DNA of 15,457 nt. Source: Methanobacteriaceae archaeon. GTDB lineage: Archaea; Methanobacteriota; Methanobacteria; Methanobacteriales; Methanobacteriaceae. Below are positions 7,239-13,875 of the stretch, in pieces. A program made the translations under genes and the position numbers. The stretch lies in NCBI GenBank assembly GCA_011620845.1, contig WOYJ01000175.1:1-15457 (forward strand), read 5' to 3'. Position 1 is the stretch's first letter. Every line of letters starts with the position of its first letter. The notes under the pieces were generated by a model that saw nothing but the letters and a program-made list of their open reading frames with translations, was not told where the DNA came from and did not search any database.

Positions 7239-7340
7239 TTAAATAGACAAGCCATTTCAGCTAAATAGAATGAATAGACTGAACTTTGTGCTAAAACAGA
7301 AGGAATAGGCCAACCATTCATGTTAAAACAGAATGAAGTT
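7239..7340 (+). repeat. Degenerate 30-32 base direct repeats
   Basis: Units begin at 7261, 7291 and 7323 with the related cores CTAAATAGAATGAATAG, CTAAAACAGAAGGAATAG and TTAAAACAGAATGAA, followed by 13-14 unrelated bases. A weaker partial copy (CTTAAATAGACAAG) starts at 7239. The cores are about 17-18 bases long. The mismatches and short variable parts do not fit an active CRISPR array; protein-binding iterons or an eroded repeat are better explanations. Confidence 0.5.
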
Positions 7341-7372
7341 CATGCATTACCGCCTCCAAAAAGCATGAAAAA

Positions 7373-7410
7373 TGGATCTGGGATTAAAATCCCAGATCCA
7401 TCCCCTTTTT
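7373..7410 (+). terminator. Strong bidirectional hairpin terminator without an upstream gene
   Basis: A perfect 13-bp inverted repeat (left arm 7373-7385, right arm 7388-7400, core GGATCTGGGAT) is followed on the plus strand by CCCC and five T (7406-7410). On the minus strand it is followed by two T5 runs, the complements of the A runs just left of the stem. It is the most stable hairpin in the window. The nearest plus-strand gene upstream is outside the window, so it either ends an unannotated RNA or insulates the two divergent operons. Confidence 0.7.
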
Positions 7411-7552
7411 AATAATATTATTTTATACAGATGATTCCATTGATTATCCAAAATATCTGAAATGACGAATATTAATTTTAAAAAAGGATATTGAATAAAT
7501 AAAACCCGGTTTTTACTGTTTTAAAAAGTCGCTTAATGATACCAGAATAAAA

Positions 7553-7563
7553 TAGTATATAAG
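7553..7563 (+). promoter_or_regulatory. TATA box of the thioredoxin-like gene
   Basis: TAGTATATAAG (7553-7563) fits the archaeal TATA consensus. A transcript starting about 25 bases downstream would have a leader of about 30 bases with AGGTGAT at 7604-7610 before the ATG at 7614. Confidence 0.6.
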
Positions 7564-7613
7564 GGTTGATGGATAGAAAATTATAGTACGATTATATAAA
7601 AAAAGGTGATAAC

Positions 7614-7871
7614 ATGGTTGTTAAAATTGAAGTCTTTAAATCCCCATCCTGCCCATACTGTCCCATGGCTGTAGAACTGGTTGAAGAAGTAAAAAAAGAG
7701 ATGCCCGATGATTTAGAAGTAGAAATCATAGATATAATGCAGGATCGTGAAAAAGCCATTGAATACAATCTAATGGCCGTCCCCGCTATAGCATTAAATG
7801 GTGTAGTTAAATTCGTAGGAGCTCCCACGAAAGAAGAGCTGGTCAGTGTAATTAAAGAAGAATTACAATAA
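7614..7871 (+). CDS. Thioredoxin/glutaredoxin-like CPYC redox protein
   Basis: Small cytosolic disulfide oxidoreductase of 85 residues, the size of the archaeal glutaredoxin-fold thioredoxins (the type studied as Mt0807 in M. thermautotrophicus). The active site CPYC is at 13-16 after the first strand, and the cis-proline is P57 in AVPAI. The rest follows the beta-alpha-beta/beta-beta-alpha layout, with GAPTKEELVSVI forming the last helix. A full AGGTGAT site and a clear TATA box support the start. It leads the plus-strand group and is 43 bases from cbiD. CPYC is the glutaredoxin-type motif, but in methanogens such proteins often work as thioredoxins; the electron donor cannot be told from here. 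Confidence 0.92.
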   Translation: MVVKIEVFKSPSCPYCPMAVELVEEVKKEMPDDLEVEIIDIMQDREKAIEYNLMAVPAIALNGVVKFVGAPTKEELVSVIKEELQ

Positions 7872-7905
7872 AATAGCATAACTAAAGACGAATCACAAAT
7901 AAAAT
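7853..7905 (+). repeat. Imperfect 30-base tandem duplication of the thioredoxin-like gene's 3' end
   Basis: The stretch TAAAGAAGAATTACAATAAA at the gene's end (first copy 7853-7874) recurs as TAAAGACGAATCACAAATAA (second copy 7883-7905), with two substitutions and one insertion. The duplicated part includes the stop codon and fills most of the gap before cbiD. Confidence 0.55.
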
Positions 7906-7914
7906 CCAGAAATC

Positions 7915-9009
7915 ATGGTAGAAAATCATACCGACAAATCTCTTGAGGACATCAAATATGGAATAACCACCGGCTCTGGAGCAGCTGCCGCAGCAAGGGC
8001 AGCACTACTAGTTTTAAAGGGTGAAGATGTAAAAACTGTCACCATTAAAACCCCCCTTGGCGATCTGGAAATAGAAGTCGAATATGCGCATAAATTAACC
8101 GACACCCAAGGCCAGGCATCTGTGATAAAAAGACCCTATAACGACCCTGATGTCACCGTTAACCTGGAAATCCTCGCCGATGTATGGCTCAACGATACTG
8201 AAGGCGTGACCATAAAGGGAGGGGAAGGTGTGGGCCTGGTCACCAAACCCGGACTCCAGGTACCACCTGGCAACCCGGCCATCAACCCCACACCCCGGAA
8301 GATGATCAAAGAGAATCTCTCTGATTTACTCCCTGAAGATAAGGGTGTGTGTGTGGAAATATCAGTCCCTGCCGGAGAGAAACTCGCGGAGAAAACCCTC
8401 AACCCCAAACTTGGAATTGAAGGGGGAATTTCCATACTGGGAACCACCGGCATCGCCCATTCATGGAACCTGGAAAGCTATAAAAAATCCTTCAAATGCC
8501 AGTTGGACGTGGCCCATGCCGAGGGATACCGAGAACTTGTTTTTGTCCCTGGCAACATCGGAGAAAAAATTGCAAAACGGATTTTAACAGCATCCCCTGA
8601 CAGAATAATACAGATGGGTAACTTCCCAGGATTCATGCTCCGAGAAGCCGCTGATATTGACGTGAAACGCATAACCCTACTGGGACACGCTGGTAAACTC
8701 ATAAAACTCGCCGCCGGAATTTTCAACACAGAACACCAAGTAGCTGATGGGCGGAGGGAAATCATAGCTGCCCATGCAGCACTCAGTGGTGCAGATAAGG
8801 ATTTAATCAGAGAAATTTTCCAGGCCAACACCACAGAGGAGATGATGGTCATACTCGAAGGGGAAGGCCTTCTGGAGGAAACCTTCAACAGCATCGCCCA
8901 GTCTGTTAAAGAAAGGAGCCAGAAATTATTCCCTGGAGGGTTAGATGTGGTTATCGTTAAGATGGATGGAACCATCTTAAATACCAACCACCAGGTTGAA
9001 CTTAACTAA
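7915..9009 (+). CDS. cbiD: Cobalt-precorrin-5B C1-methyltransferase
   Basis: Methylates C1 of the corrin ring with S-adenosylmethionine in the anaerobic (early cobalt) cobalamin route; methanogens need corrinoids for methyl-transfer enzymes. The 364 residues are typical. Family marks are the N-terminal GITTGSGAAAAARAA at 16-30, GEGVGLVTKPGL at 103-114, PGNPAINPTPR at 118-128, and the segment NPKLGIEGGISILGTTGI at 163-180. Where many bacterial CbiD proteins have a cysteine (TTGxCAAAA), this one has glycine (G22). No good ribosome binding site precedes the ATG, so it may depend on read-through from the thioredoxin-like gene. The other cbi genes are not in the window. Confidence 0.95.
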   Translation: MVENHTDKSLEDIKYGITTGSGAAAAARAALLVLKGEDVKTVTIKTPLGDLEIEVEYAHKLTDTQGQASVIKRPYNDPDVTVNLEILADVWLNDTEGVTIKGGEGVGLVTKPGLQVPPGNPAINPTPRKMIKENLSDLLPEDKGVCVEISVPAGEKLAEKTLNPKLGIEGGISILGTTGIAHSWNLESYKKSFKCQLDVAHAEGYRELVFVPGNIGEKIAKRILTASPDRIIQMGNFPGFMLREAADIDVKRITLLGHAGKLIKLAAGIFNTEHQVADGRREIIAAHAALSGADKDLIREIFQANTTEEMMVILEGEGLLEETFNSIAQSVKERSQKLFPGGLDVVIVKMDGTILNTNHQVELN

Positions 9010-9037
9010 CGATTAATTTTTTATAAAGAGGAGTAAC

Positions 9038-10108
9038 ATGAATATCTGTCTTTTAGGCCAATTCCCACCTCATATTGGCGGAGTATCATCACATACCTAT
9101 CTACTCGCCCGGGAATTAGTTGAAAGAGGGGATGAAGTCCATGTTCTAACCTACCCCCATCCAGATATTAAAGATGTAGACGAGATACACGTTGAAACTG
9201 CCGCTACAGTGAACATCAAGGGTTTAAGGGGATTTCTATTTTTAATATCAGCTATGGTTAAATTAATCTCCATGGTCCGGAAGTACAACATTGATTTGAT
9301 ACACGCCCATTTTCTAATTCCCCCAGGCTTAATCGCAGTCCTGGTGGGAGGACTCACCGGGAGGAAGGTAGCAGTAACCGTACACGGGTCAGATATCTTC
9401 ATCCAGTCCCGAAACCCTATACTGCGGCCGATGATAAAATATGTACTGGCAAAAGCTGATTATGTGGCTGTAGTAAATGAAACAATCAGGAAACAGATAT
9501 TGAAACTGGAAATAAGGGGTATAAGTGATAAAATAAAGGTTACACCCAACGCTGTGGACTTGGAGAAGTTTAAACCGGATACAAAGTCAGATTTCAAAGA
9601 TAAACTTAAATTGGACCCGGAAAAAAAGGTGATCCTGTTTGTAGGTAACCTGGTTCCCCAGAAGGGATTGAAGTATCTCCTGGAGGCGAAAAAACAGATG
9701 AAATCCCAGGCAGAACTGGTGATTGTTGGTGGCGGACCGTTGATGGCTGAACTCCAGGAAACGGTTGAAATAAACGGGATAGAAGACGTGCACTTCACAG
9801 GCGCCCGGAGGGATATAGAAAAGATCATGCCTGCCGGTGATGTATTTGTACTCCCCAGCACATCCGAAGGATTCCCCATAACCTTACTCGAGGCATTCGC
9901 CAGCGGATTACCTGCAGTGGCCACCGATGTAGGCGGGATAAAAGAACTGGTTACCCCAGATGTTGGTCTCCTAGTAGAACCCGGAGACCCGGCAGCTCTG
10001 GGGGAAGCCCTGGATAAAATAGTTCAAGATTCTGGATTGAGACATAGTATGGTTGAAAAAGCACCTGTTAAGGCTAAAAATTATGGGTATCTGGAAATAC
10101 CCTATTAA
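9038..10108 (+). CDS. Glycosyltransferase family 4 (GT-B fold)
   Basis: Transfers a sugar from an activated donor with retention of configuration; probably builds surface glycans, glycolipids or a glycosylated small molecule, acceptor unknown. The 356 residues show the GT4 layout: N-terminal acceptor domain with GGVSSH at 14-19, HAHF at 89-92 and VHGSD at 115-119, then the C-terminal donor domain with GNLVPQKG at 203-210, GGGP at 231-234 and the EX7E pair E277/E285 in EGFPITLLE. Hydrophobic stretches around 64-80 and 95-106 may give membrane association. GAGGAG precedes the ATG, 28 bases after cbiD. The C terminus is short after the last motif but ends in a normal helix-like stretch, so truncation is not evident. 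A 6-bp hairpin (10085-10102) lies just before the stop. Confidence 0.9.
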   Translation: MNICLLGQFPPHIGGVSSHTYLLARELVERGDEVHVLTYPHPDIKDVDEIHVETAATVNIKGLRGFLFLISAMVKLISMVRKYNIDLIHAHFLIPPGLIAVLVGGLTGRKVAVTVHGSDIFIQSRNPILRPMIKYVLAKADYVAVVNETIRKQILKLEIRGISDKIKVTPNAVDLEKFKPDTKSDFKDKLKLDPEKKVILFVGNLVPQKGLKYLLEAKKQMKSQAELVIVGGGPLMAELQETVEINGIEDVHFTGARRDIEKIMPAGDVFVLPSTSEGFPITLLEAFASGLPAVATDVGGIKELVTPDVGLLVEPGDPAALGEALDKIVQDSGLRHSMVEKAPVKAKNYGYLEIPY

Positions 10109-10159
10109 GAATGGTATAACTACAAAAAATTTATTATACTTGTAAAATGCTCTATGTAA

Positions 10160-10169
10160 ATTAATATAT
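10160..10169 (+). promoter_or_regulatory. Probable TATA box of moaC
   Basis: ATTAATATAT lies about 55 bases before the moaC start and would give a leader of roughly 25-30 bases containing AAGGTGG at 10202-10208. A second candidate, TTTAATATATAAAA (10187-10199), is too close to the ribosome binding site to leave it in the transcript. Confidence 0.4.
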
Positions 10170-10216
10170 CCTCAAAAATTTAAAATTTAATATATAAAAC
10201 TAAGGTGGAATGAGAG

Positions 10217-10687
10217 TTGGCTTCAGAAGATTTAACTCATCTCACCCCCAAGGGTGTGAAGATGGTGGAAGTGGGAGATAAACCCATACAGAAAAGGACA
10301 GCCCAGGCATGGGGTACCATACATCTAAAGGAAAATACGATTAAGCTGATAGAAAAAGAGGAGATCAAGAAGGGAAACGTGTTAACCACGGCACAGATAG
10401 CATCCATAAGTGCTGTGAAGAAAACTCACCACCTCATTCCCCTCTGCCACTCCCTTAAGATCACCGGGGTAGACGTGGACTTCCAGGTGGCCAAGGACAG
10501 TATAGAAGCCACGGTTACTGTACGTTCAGAGGGTAAGACCGGTGTAGAGATGGAAGCCCTGACCGGGGCGGGTGTGGCCCTCTTAACCATATGGGACATG
10601 GTGAAGAGTGTGGAAAAAGATGAAGATGGACAGTACCCTTCAACCCGAATATCTGACATCCAGGTAACTAAAAAAGAGAAGATATGA
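10217..10687 (+). CDS. moaC: Cyclic pyranopterin monophosphate synthase
   Basis: Second enzyme of molybdopterin synthesis, forming cyclic pyranopterin phosphate from the MoaA product; the cofactor serves tungsten or molybdenum formylmethanofuran and formate dehydrogenases in methanogens. The 156-residue protein is full length. Signatures are IPLCHSLKI at 74-82, and GVEMEALTGAGVALLTIWDM at 109-128 with active-site D127 and K130. The start is a TTG, eight bases behind AAGGTGG. The nearby ATG at 10210 is out of frame, so TTG is well supported. moaA is not in the window. A T-rich stretch follows the stop at once and could end the transcript. Confidence 0.96.
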   Translation: MASEDLTHLTPKGVKMVEVGDKPIQKRTAQAWGTIHLKENTIKLIEKEEIKKGNVLTTAQIASISAVKKTHHLIPLCHSLKITGVDVDFQVAKDSIEATVTVRSEGKTGVEMEALTGAGVALLTIWDMVKSVEKDEDGQYPSTRISDIQVTKKEKI

Positions 10688-10700
10688 ACTTATTTTTTAT

Positions 10701-10709
10701 ATTATATAC
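10701..10709 (+). promoter_or_regulatory. TATA box of hel308, predicting a very short leader
   Basis: ATTATATAC lies about 40 bases before the helicase ATG. Initiation about 25 bases downstream would leave a leader of only 10-15 bases. No ribosome binding site is visible before the ATG, which fits a nearly leaderless mRNA. The 12-bp palindrome TTTTAATTAAAA lies between the box and the start codon. Confidence 0.45.
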
Positions 10710-10743
10710 TAATTGTTTTAATTAAAATATCAAACTGAATACC

Positions 10744-12816
10744 ATGGAATCTGTAAAACCACAGATAAGAAAGATAATAGCGGAAAGCTATCCCCAGATA
10801 AAGGAGCTCAACCCGGCACAGAAAGCGGTGGTAGAAGCAGGCTTCCTGGAGGACGACCACAACTACATACTGGCCATCCCCACCGCTAGTGGAAAAACCC
10901 TGCTGGGGGTGATGGCGGCACTGGACTCCCTGCAGAAGGGAGGTAAAGTGGTCTATGCCGTACCATTGATATCCATCCAGAATGAGAAACTCAAGGAGTT
11001 TAAACAGTTTGAAAAGTACGGTTACAAGGTGGGCAAACACCCCGCATCTTCTGATCTGGCGGTGATGGTGTTTGAATCATTCGACGTCCTCACCCGTTTC
11101 AGCTGGAACACCCTGCGGGAAGTAGACCTCCTCATAGTGGATGAATTCCACATGTTGGGAGAGTACAGCCGGGGTCCCACCATAGAATGCGCCCTTACCC
11201 GGTCACATATATTAAACCCGGGCATGCGTATTTTAGCCCTTTCAGCTACGCTTCAAAACATGACGGAAATTGCAAACTGGTTAGACGCCCATGTGGTGGA
11301 ACATGTCTTCAGACCAGTACCCCTATTTAAAGACGTGCTCAGCACCGAGGAAATGGAGTTAAAAAACAAAAACGACGTTGTATTAAGGGTTTTAAAAACC
11401 TCCATGGAAGAATCAAGCCAGATACTGGTCTTCGTCTCTACACGGAGGTTCACCGAGTCCCTGGCAGGTTTCGTCTCCGGGAAGATAAAGAAAGTAATCC
11501 CCGCGGAACGTAAGAATGTCTTTAAGGAAGTTGCGGAGAAGATATTGGACGTTCCCCGGAGGAGAGGTTCCCGGCCAACCAGCGTATGCCTTAAACTGGC
11601 TGAATGCGTAGAGAATGGAATAGCTTTCCACCATGCGGGTTTATTTGATAAGCAGAAGGAGATTATCGAGGATGAATTCCGGGCGGGTAACCTGTACATG
11701 ATCACAGCAACTCCCAGCCTGATGTACGGAGTCAACCTCCCATCAAAGAGTGTTATAATAAGGGATTACACCCGCTGGACATCTCAGGGTCCCCAGGCAA
11801 TCCCTGTGTTTGATTATGAGCAGATGTCCGGTCGGGCGGGTCGTCCTGGTTATGATAAGGAGGGATACTCTTATTTAATTGCGAAAAGTCTTGATGAGGC
11901 CTATAATCTGAAGGAGCATTACGTTTATGGGGAGATAGAGCCCACCAACTCCAAGTTACTGGAAAATAAGGACGCAGTTTACCGGCAGATCATCGCCCAG
12001 ATCGCATCTTCTCTCTCCAAAACCCCGGATGAGATACAGGAATTCTTTAAACAGACCTTCTACGGGTACCAGATGTGCAACAACCAGTACCTGAGTGTGT
12101 TCGGTGCAGACAGCATGGAGTATGATATCAATCAGGCACTGGAGTTCCTGGTGGGGCATGGTTTGGTACGGCCCACCCCGGAAGGTTTGAAAACCACTCC
12201 CCTGGGGAATTTAGTGGCTAAAACTAACTATTCCGTGGAAACCGCGGTGAGACTCAAGGAATACCTTTCCACTATAGAAGGGCTGGATATTTATAGTCTC
12301 CTCTATGAGATATCCAAGACACCGGACATCATACCCGTATCATTTAAGGGTAGGAAGAGTAAGGAACCGGTAAGGGAGAAACTCAACAACAAGGGAGTGT
12401 TTGTGGTGGATATCGGCAACTCAGAAGCCACCGCAGCTACCCTGATGGAGTGGATTGAGGAGCGGACCGAGTATCAGATAGAAAATGCCTTTCATGTTTA
12501 CGCCGCTGGTACTCGGAGGACGGCATACGATGCCTCGTTGATGGTGAAATTCTTTAAAGAGATGTGTGAGGTTCTAAATATTTATTCACACACCCAGGAC
12601 CTGGAAATCCTCTCGGCACGCCTTTATTATGGTGTGAAGGAGGAGCTCATACCCTTAGTGGTGGGTGTTAAGGGACTGGGCAGGAAAAGAGCCCGGGCGC
12701 TGGTGGGGGCATTTGGCACAGATTTAAGACATGTATCCCGGGAAGACCTTCAAAGAGTGGAGGGTATAGGCCCTAAAATTGCCGATGCTATATTTAGGAG
12801 TTATCAGGATAAATGA
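10744..12816 (+). CDS. hel308: Hel308 (Hjm) superfamily 2 DNA helicase
   Basis: ATP-dependent 3'-to-5' helicase acting on stalled replication forks and recombination intermediates. The 690 residues cover all Hel308 domains: Walker A in AIPTASGKT at 44-52 (K51), motif II DEFH at 133-136, motif III SAT at 167-169, HHAGL at 296-300, the MYGVNLPSK stretch at 328-335, and motif VI QMSGRAGRPGYD at 360-371. Winged-helix and ratchet regions follow, then a C-terminal helix-hairpin-helix module (about 636-690) with the family RAR motif R649-A650-R651. These C-terminal features separate Hel308 from RNA-processing Ski2 helicases. Motif II has phenylalanine where many relatives have isoleucine or valine. 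The M. thermautotrophicus relative (MTH810, as I recall) has been characterised biochemically. Confidence 0.95.
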   Translation: MESVKPQIRKIIAESYPQIKELNPAQKAVVEAGFLEDDHNYILAIPTASGKTLLGVMAALDSLQKGGKVVYAVPLISIQNEKLKEFKQFEKYGYKVGKHPASSDLAVMVFESFDVLTRFSWNTLREVDLLIVDEFHMLGEYSRGPTIECALTRSHILNPGMRILALSATLQNMTEIANWLDAHVVEHVFRPVPLFKDVLSTEEMELKNKNDVVLRVLKTSMEESSQILVFVSTRRFTESLAGFVSGKIKKVIPAERKNVFKEVAEKILDVPRRRGSRPTSVCLKLAECVENGIAFHHAGLFDKQKEIIEDEFRAGNLYMITATPSLMYGVNLPSKSVIIRDYTRWTSQGPQAIPVFDYEQMSGRAGRPGYDKEGYSYLIAKSLDEAYNLKEHYVYGEIEPTNSKLLENKDAVYRQIIAQIASSLSKTPDEIQEFFKQTFYGYQMCNNQYLSVFGADSMEYDINQALEFLVGHGLVRPTPEGLKTTPLGNLVAKTNYSVETAVRLKEYLSTIEGLDIYSLLYEISKTPDIIPVSFKGRKSKEPVREKLNNKGVFVVDIGNSEATAATLMEWIEERTEYQIENAFHVYAAGTRRTAYDASLMVKFFKEMCEVLNIYSHTQDLEILSARLYYGVKEELIPLVVGVKGLGRKRARALVGAFGTDLRHVSREDLQRVEGIGPKIADAIFRSYQDK

Positions 12817-12863
12817 TTAAATGATTGATAATAATTCTTACCTAGTAAGTTTTGATGATGTAA

Positions 12864-13409
12864 ATGACCATAGAAGAAATTGAAGAGTTAATTAACCTTG
12901 AACAAAACGAGACATTGAGTAAGAATGATCTTTTCCCTATTTTAAAAAAAGAGGCATCTTCGATAGATATATGGAAGATTATGAAGGCCACTGATTTTTT
13001 AAAGGAAGATGCCAAGTATATGCAGTCACCCTACCGGGAGGATTATATAGAAAGATTTTCCAAGGCATTTTTAACCAGAATAAAGGATTTGAAGGATGAC
13101 AAGGATGATTATGAGGGTGATGTGGATGTGGCCAAACTCAAAGACTTTTTAAAGGTATTAGAATTACAGTGGGAAGAGGCAGGAAGTGTAAATGAGCAGT
13201 GCTTTTTAAAAATTGCCCGGGTAATAGCACTTTACAGTACCTTCATCCGGGAAGAACCCGTCCATCCAGTGGGAACCAGTTTCCCTGGTGGGTTTAAATT
13301 AAGACTGGTAGATGGTCAATATCTATGTCCGGTGAAGCAGAAACAGCTGGATACTCCCAGTGCACTCTGTCGGTTTTGTGTTTCTGTGCAGGATCCTGAT
13401 GTGGACTGA
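12864..13409 (+). CDS. UPF0305 / DUF2115 family protein
   Basis: A 181-residue protein of unknown function from a family known mainly in methanogens. It is mostly helical and acidic in the middle (residues 75-90 rich in D and K). The C-terminal part is the best conserved: HPVGTSFPGGFKL at 134-146, C155 in YLCPVK, and C169/C172 in CRFC. The cysteines with H134 could bind a metal, though that is inference. It follows hel308 after 47 bases and has only a weak ribosome binding site (TGATGATG at 12853-12860), so read-through from hel308 is likely. No function should be assigned. Confidence 0.85.
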   Translation: MTIEEIEELINLEQNETLSKNDLFPILKKEASSIDIWKIMKATDFLKEDAKYMQSPYREDYIERFSKAFLTRIKDLKDDKDDYEGDVDVAKLKDFLKVLELQWEEAGSVNEQCFLKIARVIALYSTFIREEPVHPVGTSFPGGFKLRLVDGQYLCPVKQKQLDTPSALCRFCVSVQDPDVD

Positions 13410-13412
13410 TGG

Positions 13413-13465
13413 TTTAAGATTTTGGTGTAGATTTGATGAATTTAAGGATTTGGTGTAGATTTTGT
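13413..13465 (+). repeat. 28-base imperfect tandem duplication after the DUF2115 gene
   Basis: TTTAAGATTTTGGTGTAGAT (from 13413) is followed by TTTAAGGATTTGGTGTAGAT (from 13441), with a period of 28 bases and one clear substitution in the shared 20 bases. The sequence is non-coding and probably a local duplication. Confidence 0.6.
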
Positions 13466-13468
13466 TTT

Positions 13469-13500
13469 AAAAAAATTAGTCAGCCGACGATGAAGTCGTC
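13469..13500 (-). terminator. Hairpin terminator read on the minus strand
   Basis: GACGA/TCGTC (13486-13490 with 13496-13500, 5-base loop) is followed on the minus strand by a run of seven T (plus-strand A run 13469-13475). It would end transcripts of the small gene at 13525-13827. Confidence 0.5.
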
Positions 13501-13524
13501 TCTAAATAAAAAAATCTACCATTT

Positions 13525-13827
13525 TTATTTATTTCCCGAAATTGTGGGGTAGGCATATCCGGGAGTATAAATGAGGTTAACAGTTTTATTTTCAACTTTC
13601 CCCAGTCTGATTTCTTCCATCAATTTGATTTTATTCAGGTATCTCTTCTGGGAATTAGACTGGATGTTATTCCAATTTTTAGTTGGATTTTTCCCTGATT
13701 TGTGGATATATGCTGATTTTATGACTGTTCGATCCTGGTATGTCTTGGGGGATCTGATCCTGTTTACCCAAATTCTAAAGTCATTTTTTCTATCAGGAAG
13801 TGATTGGACCACTATTCTCCTACCCAT
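13525..13827 (-). CDS. Uncertain small basic protein, function unknown
   Basis: An open frame of 100 residues, polar and basic (many K, R and N), without membrane segments and matching no family I recognise. Support comes from its surroundings: a clean TATA box at 13859-13868 would start transcription about ten bases before the ATG, and a hairpin with a T-run lies downstream at 13469-13500. The ATG has no ribosome binding site. An in-frame GTG at codon 6 follows AGGAG by four bases and is the alternative start. The opposite strand carries an 89-residue hydrophobic open frame (13571-13840) with a GGGAG stretch before its ATG; only one of the two can be real. The sequence is more AT-rich than the main genes, so it may be an orphan or a decaying gene. 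Confidence 0.4.
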   Translation of the reverse strand: MGRRIVVQSLPDRKNDFRIWVNRIRSPKTYQDRTVIKSAYIHKSGKNPTKNWNNIQSNSQKRYLNKIKLMEEIRLGKVENKTVNLIYTPGYAYPTISGNK

Positions 13828-13858
13828 AGTATCAACATGATTATTATAAAAGTTCAGG

Positions 13859-13868
13859 GTATATATAC
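13859..13868 (-). promoter_or_regulatory. Palindromic TATA box between two minus-strand genes
   Basis: GTATATATAC reads the same on both strands. It lies just after the stop of the HEAT-like gene and about 36 bases before the ATG at 13827. Minus-strand use would give a short-leader transcript of the small gene. Confidence 0.5.
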
Positions 13869-13875
13869 TTTTATT

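Larger units (their letters stand above)
6975..7410 (+). ncRNA. Possible non-coding RNA ending at an orphan terminator
   Basis: A strong terminator (7373-7410) follows a stretch without a protein gene. Two hairpins are visible upstream on the same strand: TCCAGTATC (7111-7119) with GATACTGGA (7154-7162), and ATTTGAG (7177-7183) with CTCAAAT (7198-7204). The first also has a small inner stem (CTGA at 7137-7140, TCAG at 7149-7152). TATA-like sequences lie near 6926-6934 and 6960-6966. No known RNA family (RNase P, SRP, tRNA, C/D guide) was recognised. The start is a guess, and transcription is unproven. Confidence 0.25.
6796..7613. other. 818-base AT-rich intergenic region between divergent operons
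   Basis: No convincing protein gene is present. From left to right it holds the leader and TATA box of the shikimate kinase operon, a split 10-bp inverted repeat, two hairpins near 7111-7204, a set of degenerate 30-32 base repeats, a strong bidirectional terminator at 7373-7410, about 140 bases of plain AT-rich sequence, and the TATA box of the thioredoxin-like gene. The only longer open frame (7025-7246) has no ribosome binding site and no recognisable domain. Confidence 0.7.

Noticed and set aside
7025..7246. A 73-codon plus-strand open frame in the large intergenic region
   Set aside because: No ribosome binding site, no recognisable domain, and it overlaps two hairpins; better explained as part of an RNA or as non-coding DNA.
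7239..7340. CRISPR array
   Set aside because: Cores differ from unit to unit, variable parts are only 13-14 bases, and no cas genes are near.
8478..8987. A 169-codon open frame antisense to cbiD
   Set aside because: Opposite conserved CbiD motifs; no independent signal.
10085..10102. 6-bp hairpin before the glycosyltransferase stop as a terminator
   Set aside because: Located inside the coding region and without a T-run directly after it.
10072..10108. Frameshifted or truncated end of the glycosyltransferase
   Set aside because: No continuation of the protein was found in the other frames after the stop, and all catalytic motifs are present.
11253..11735. A 160-codon open frame antisense to hel308
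   Set aside because: Opposite conserved helicase motifs; shadow frame.
13571..13840. Hydrophobic 89-residue plus-strand frame
   Set aside because: Not annotated because the minus strand has the better promoter and terminator, and the complement of a K/N/R-rich gene is hydrophobic by composition. Kept only as the alternative under the small-gene finding.
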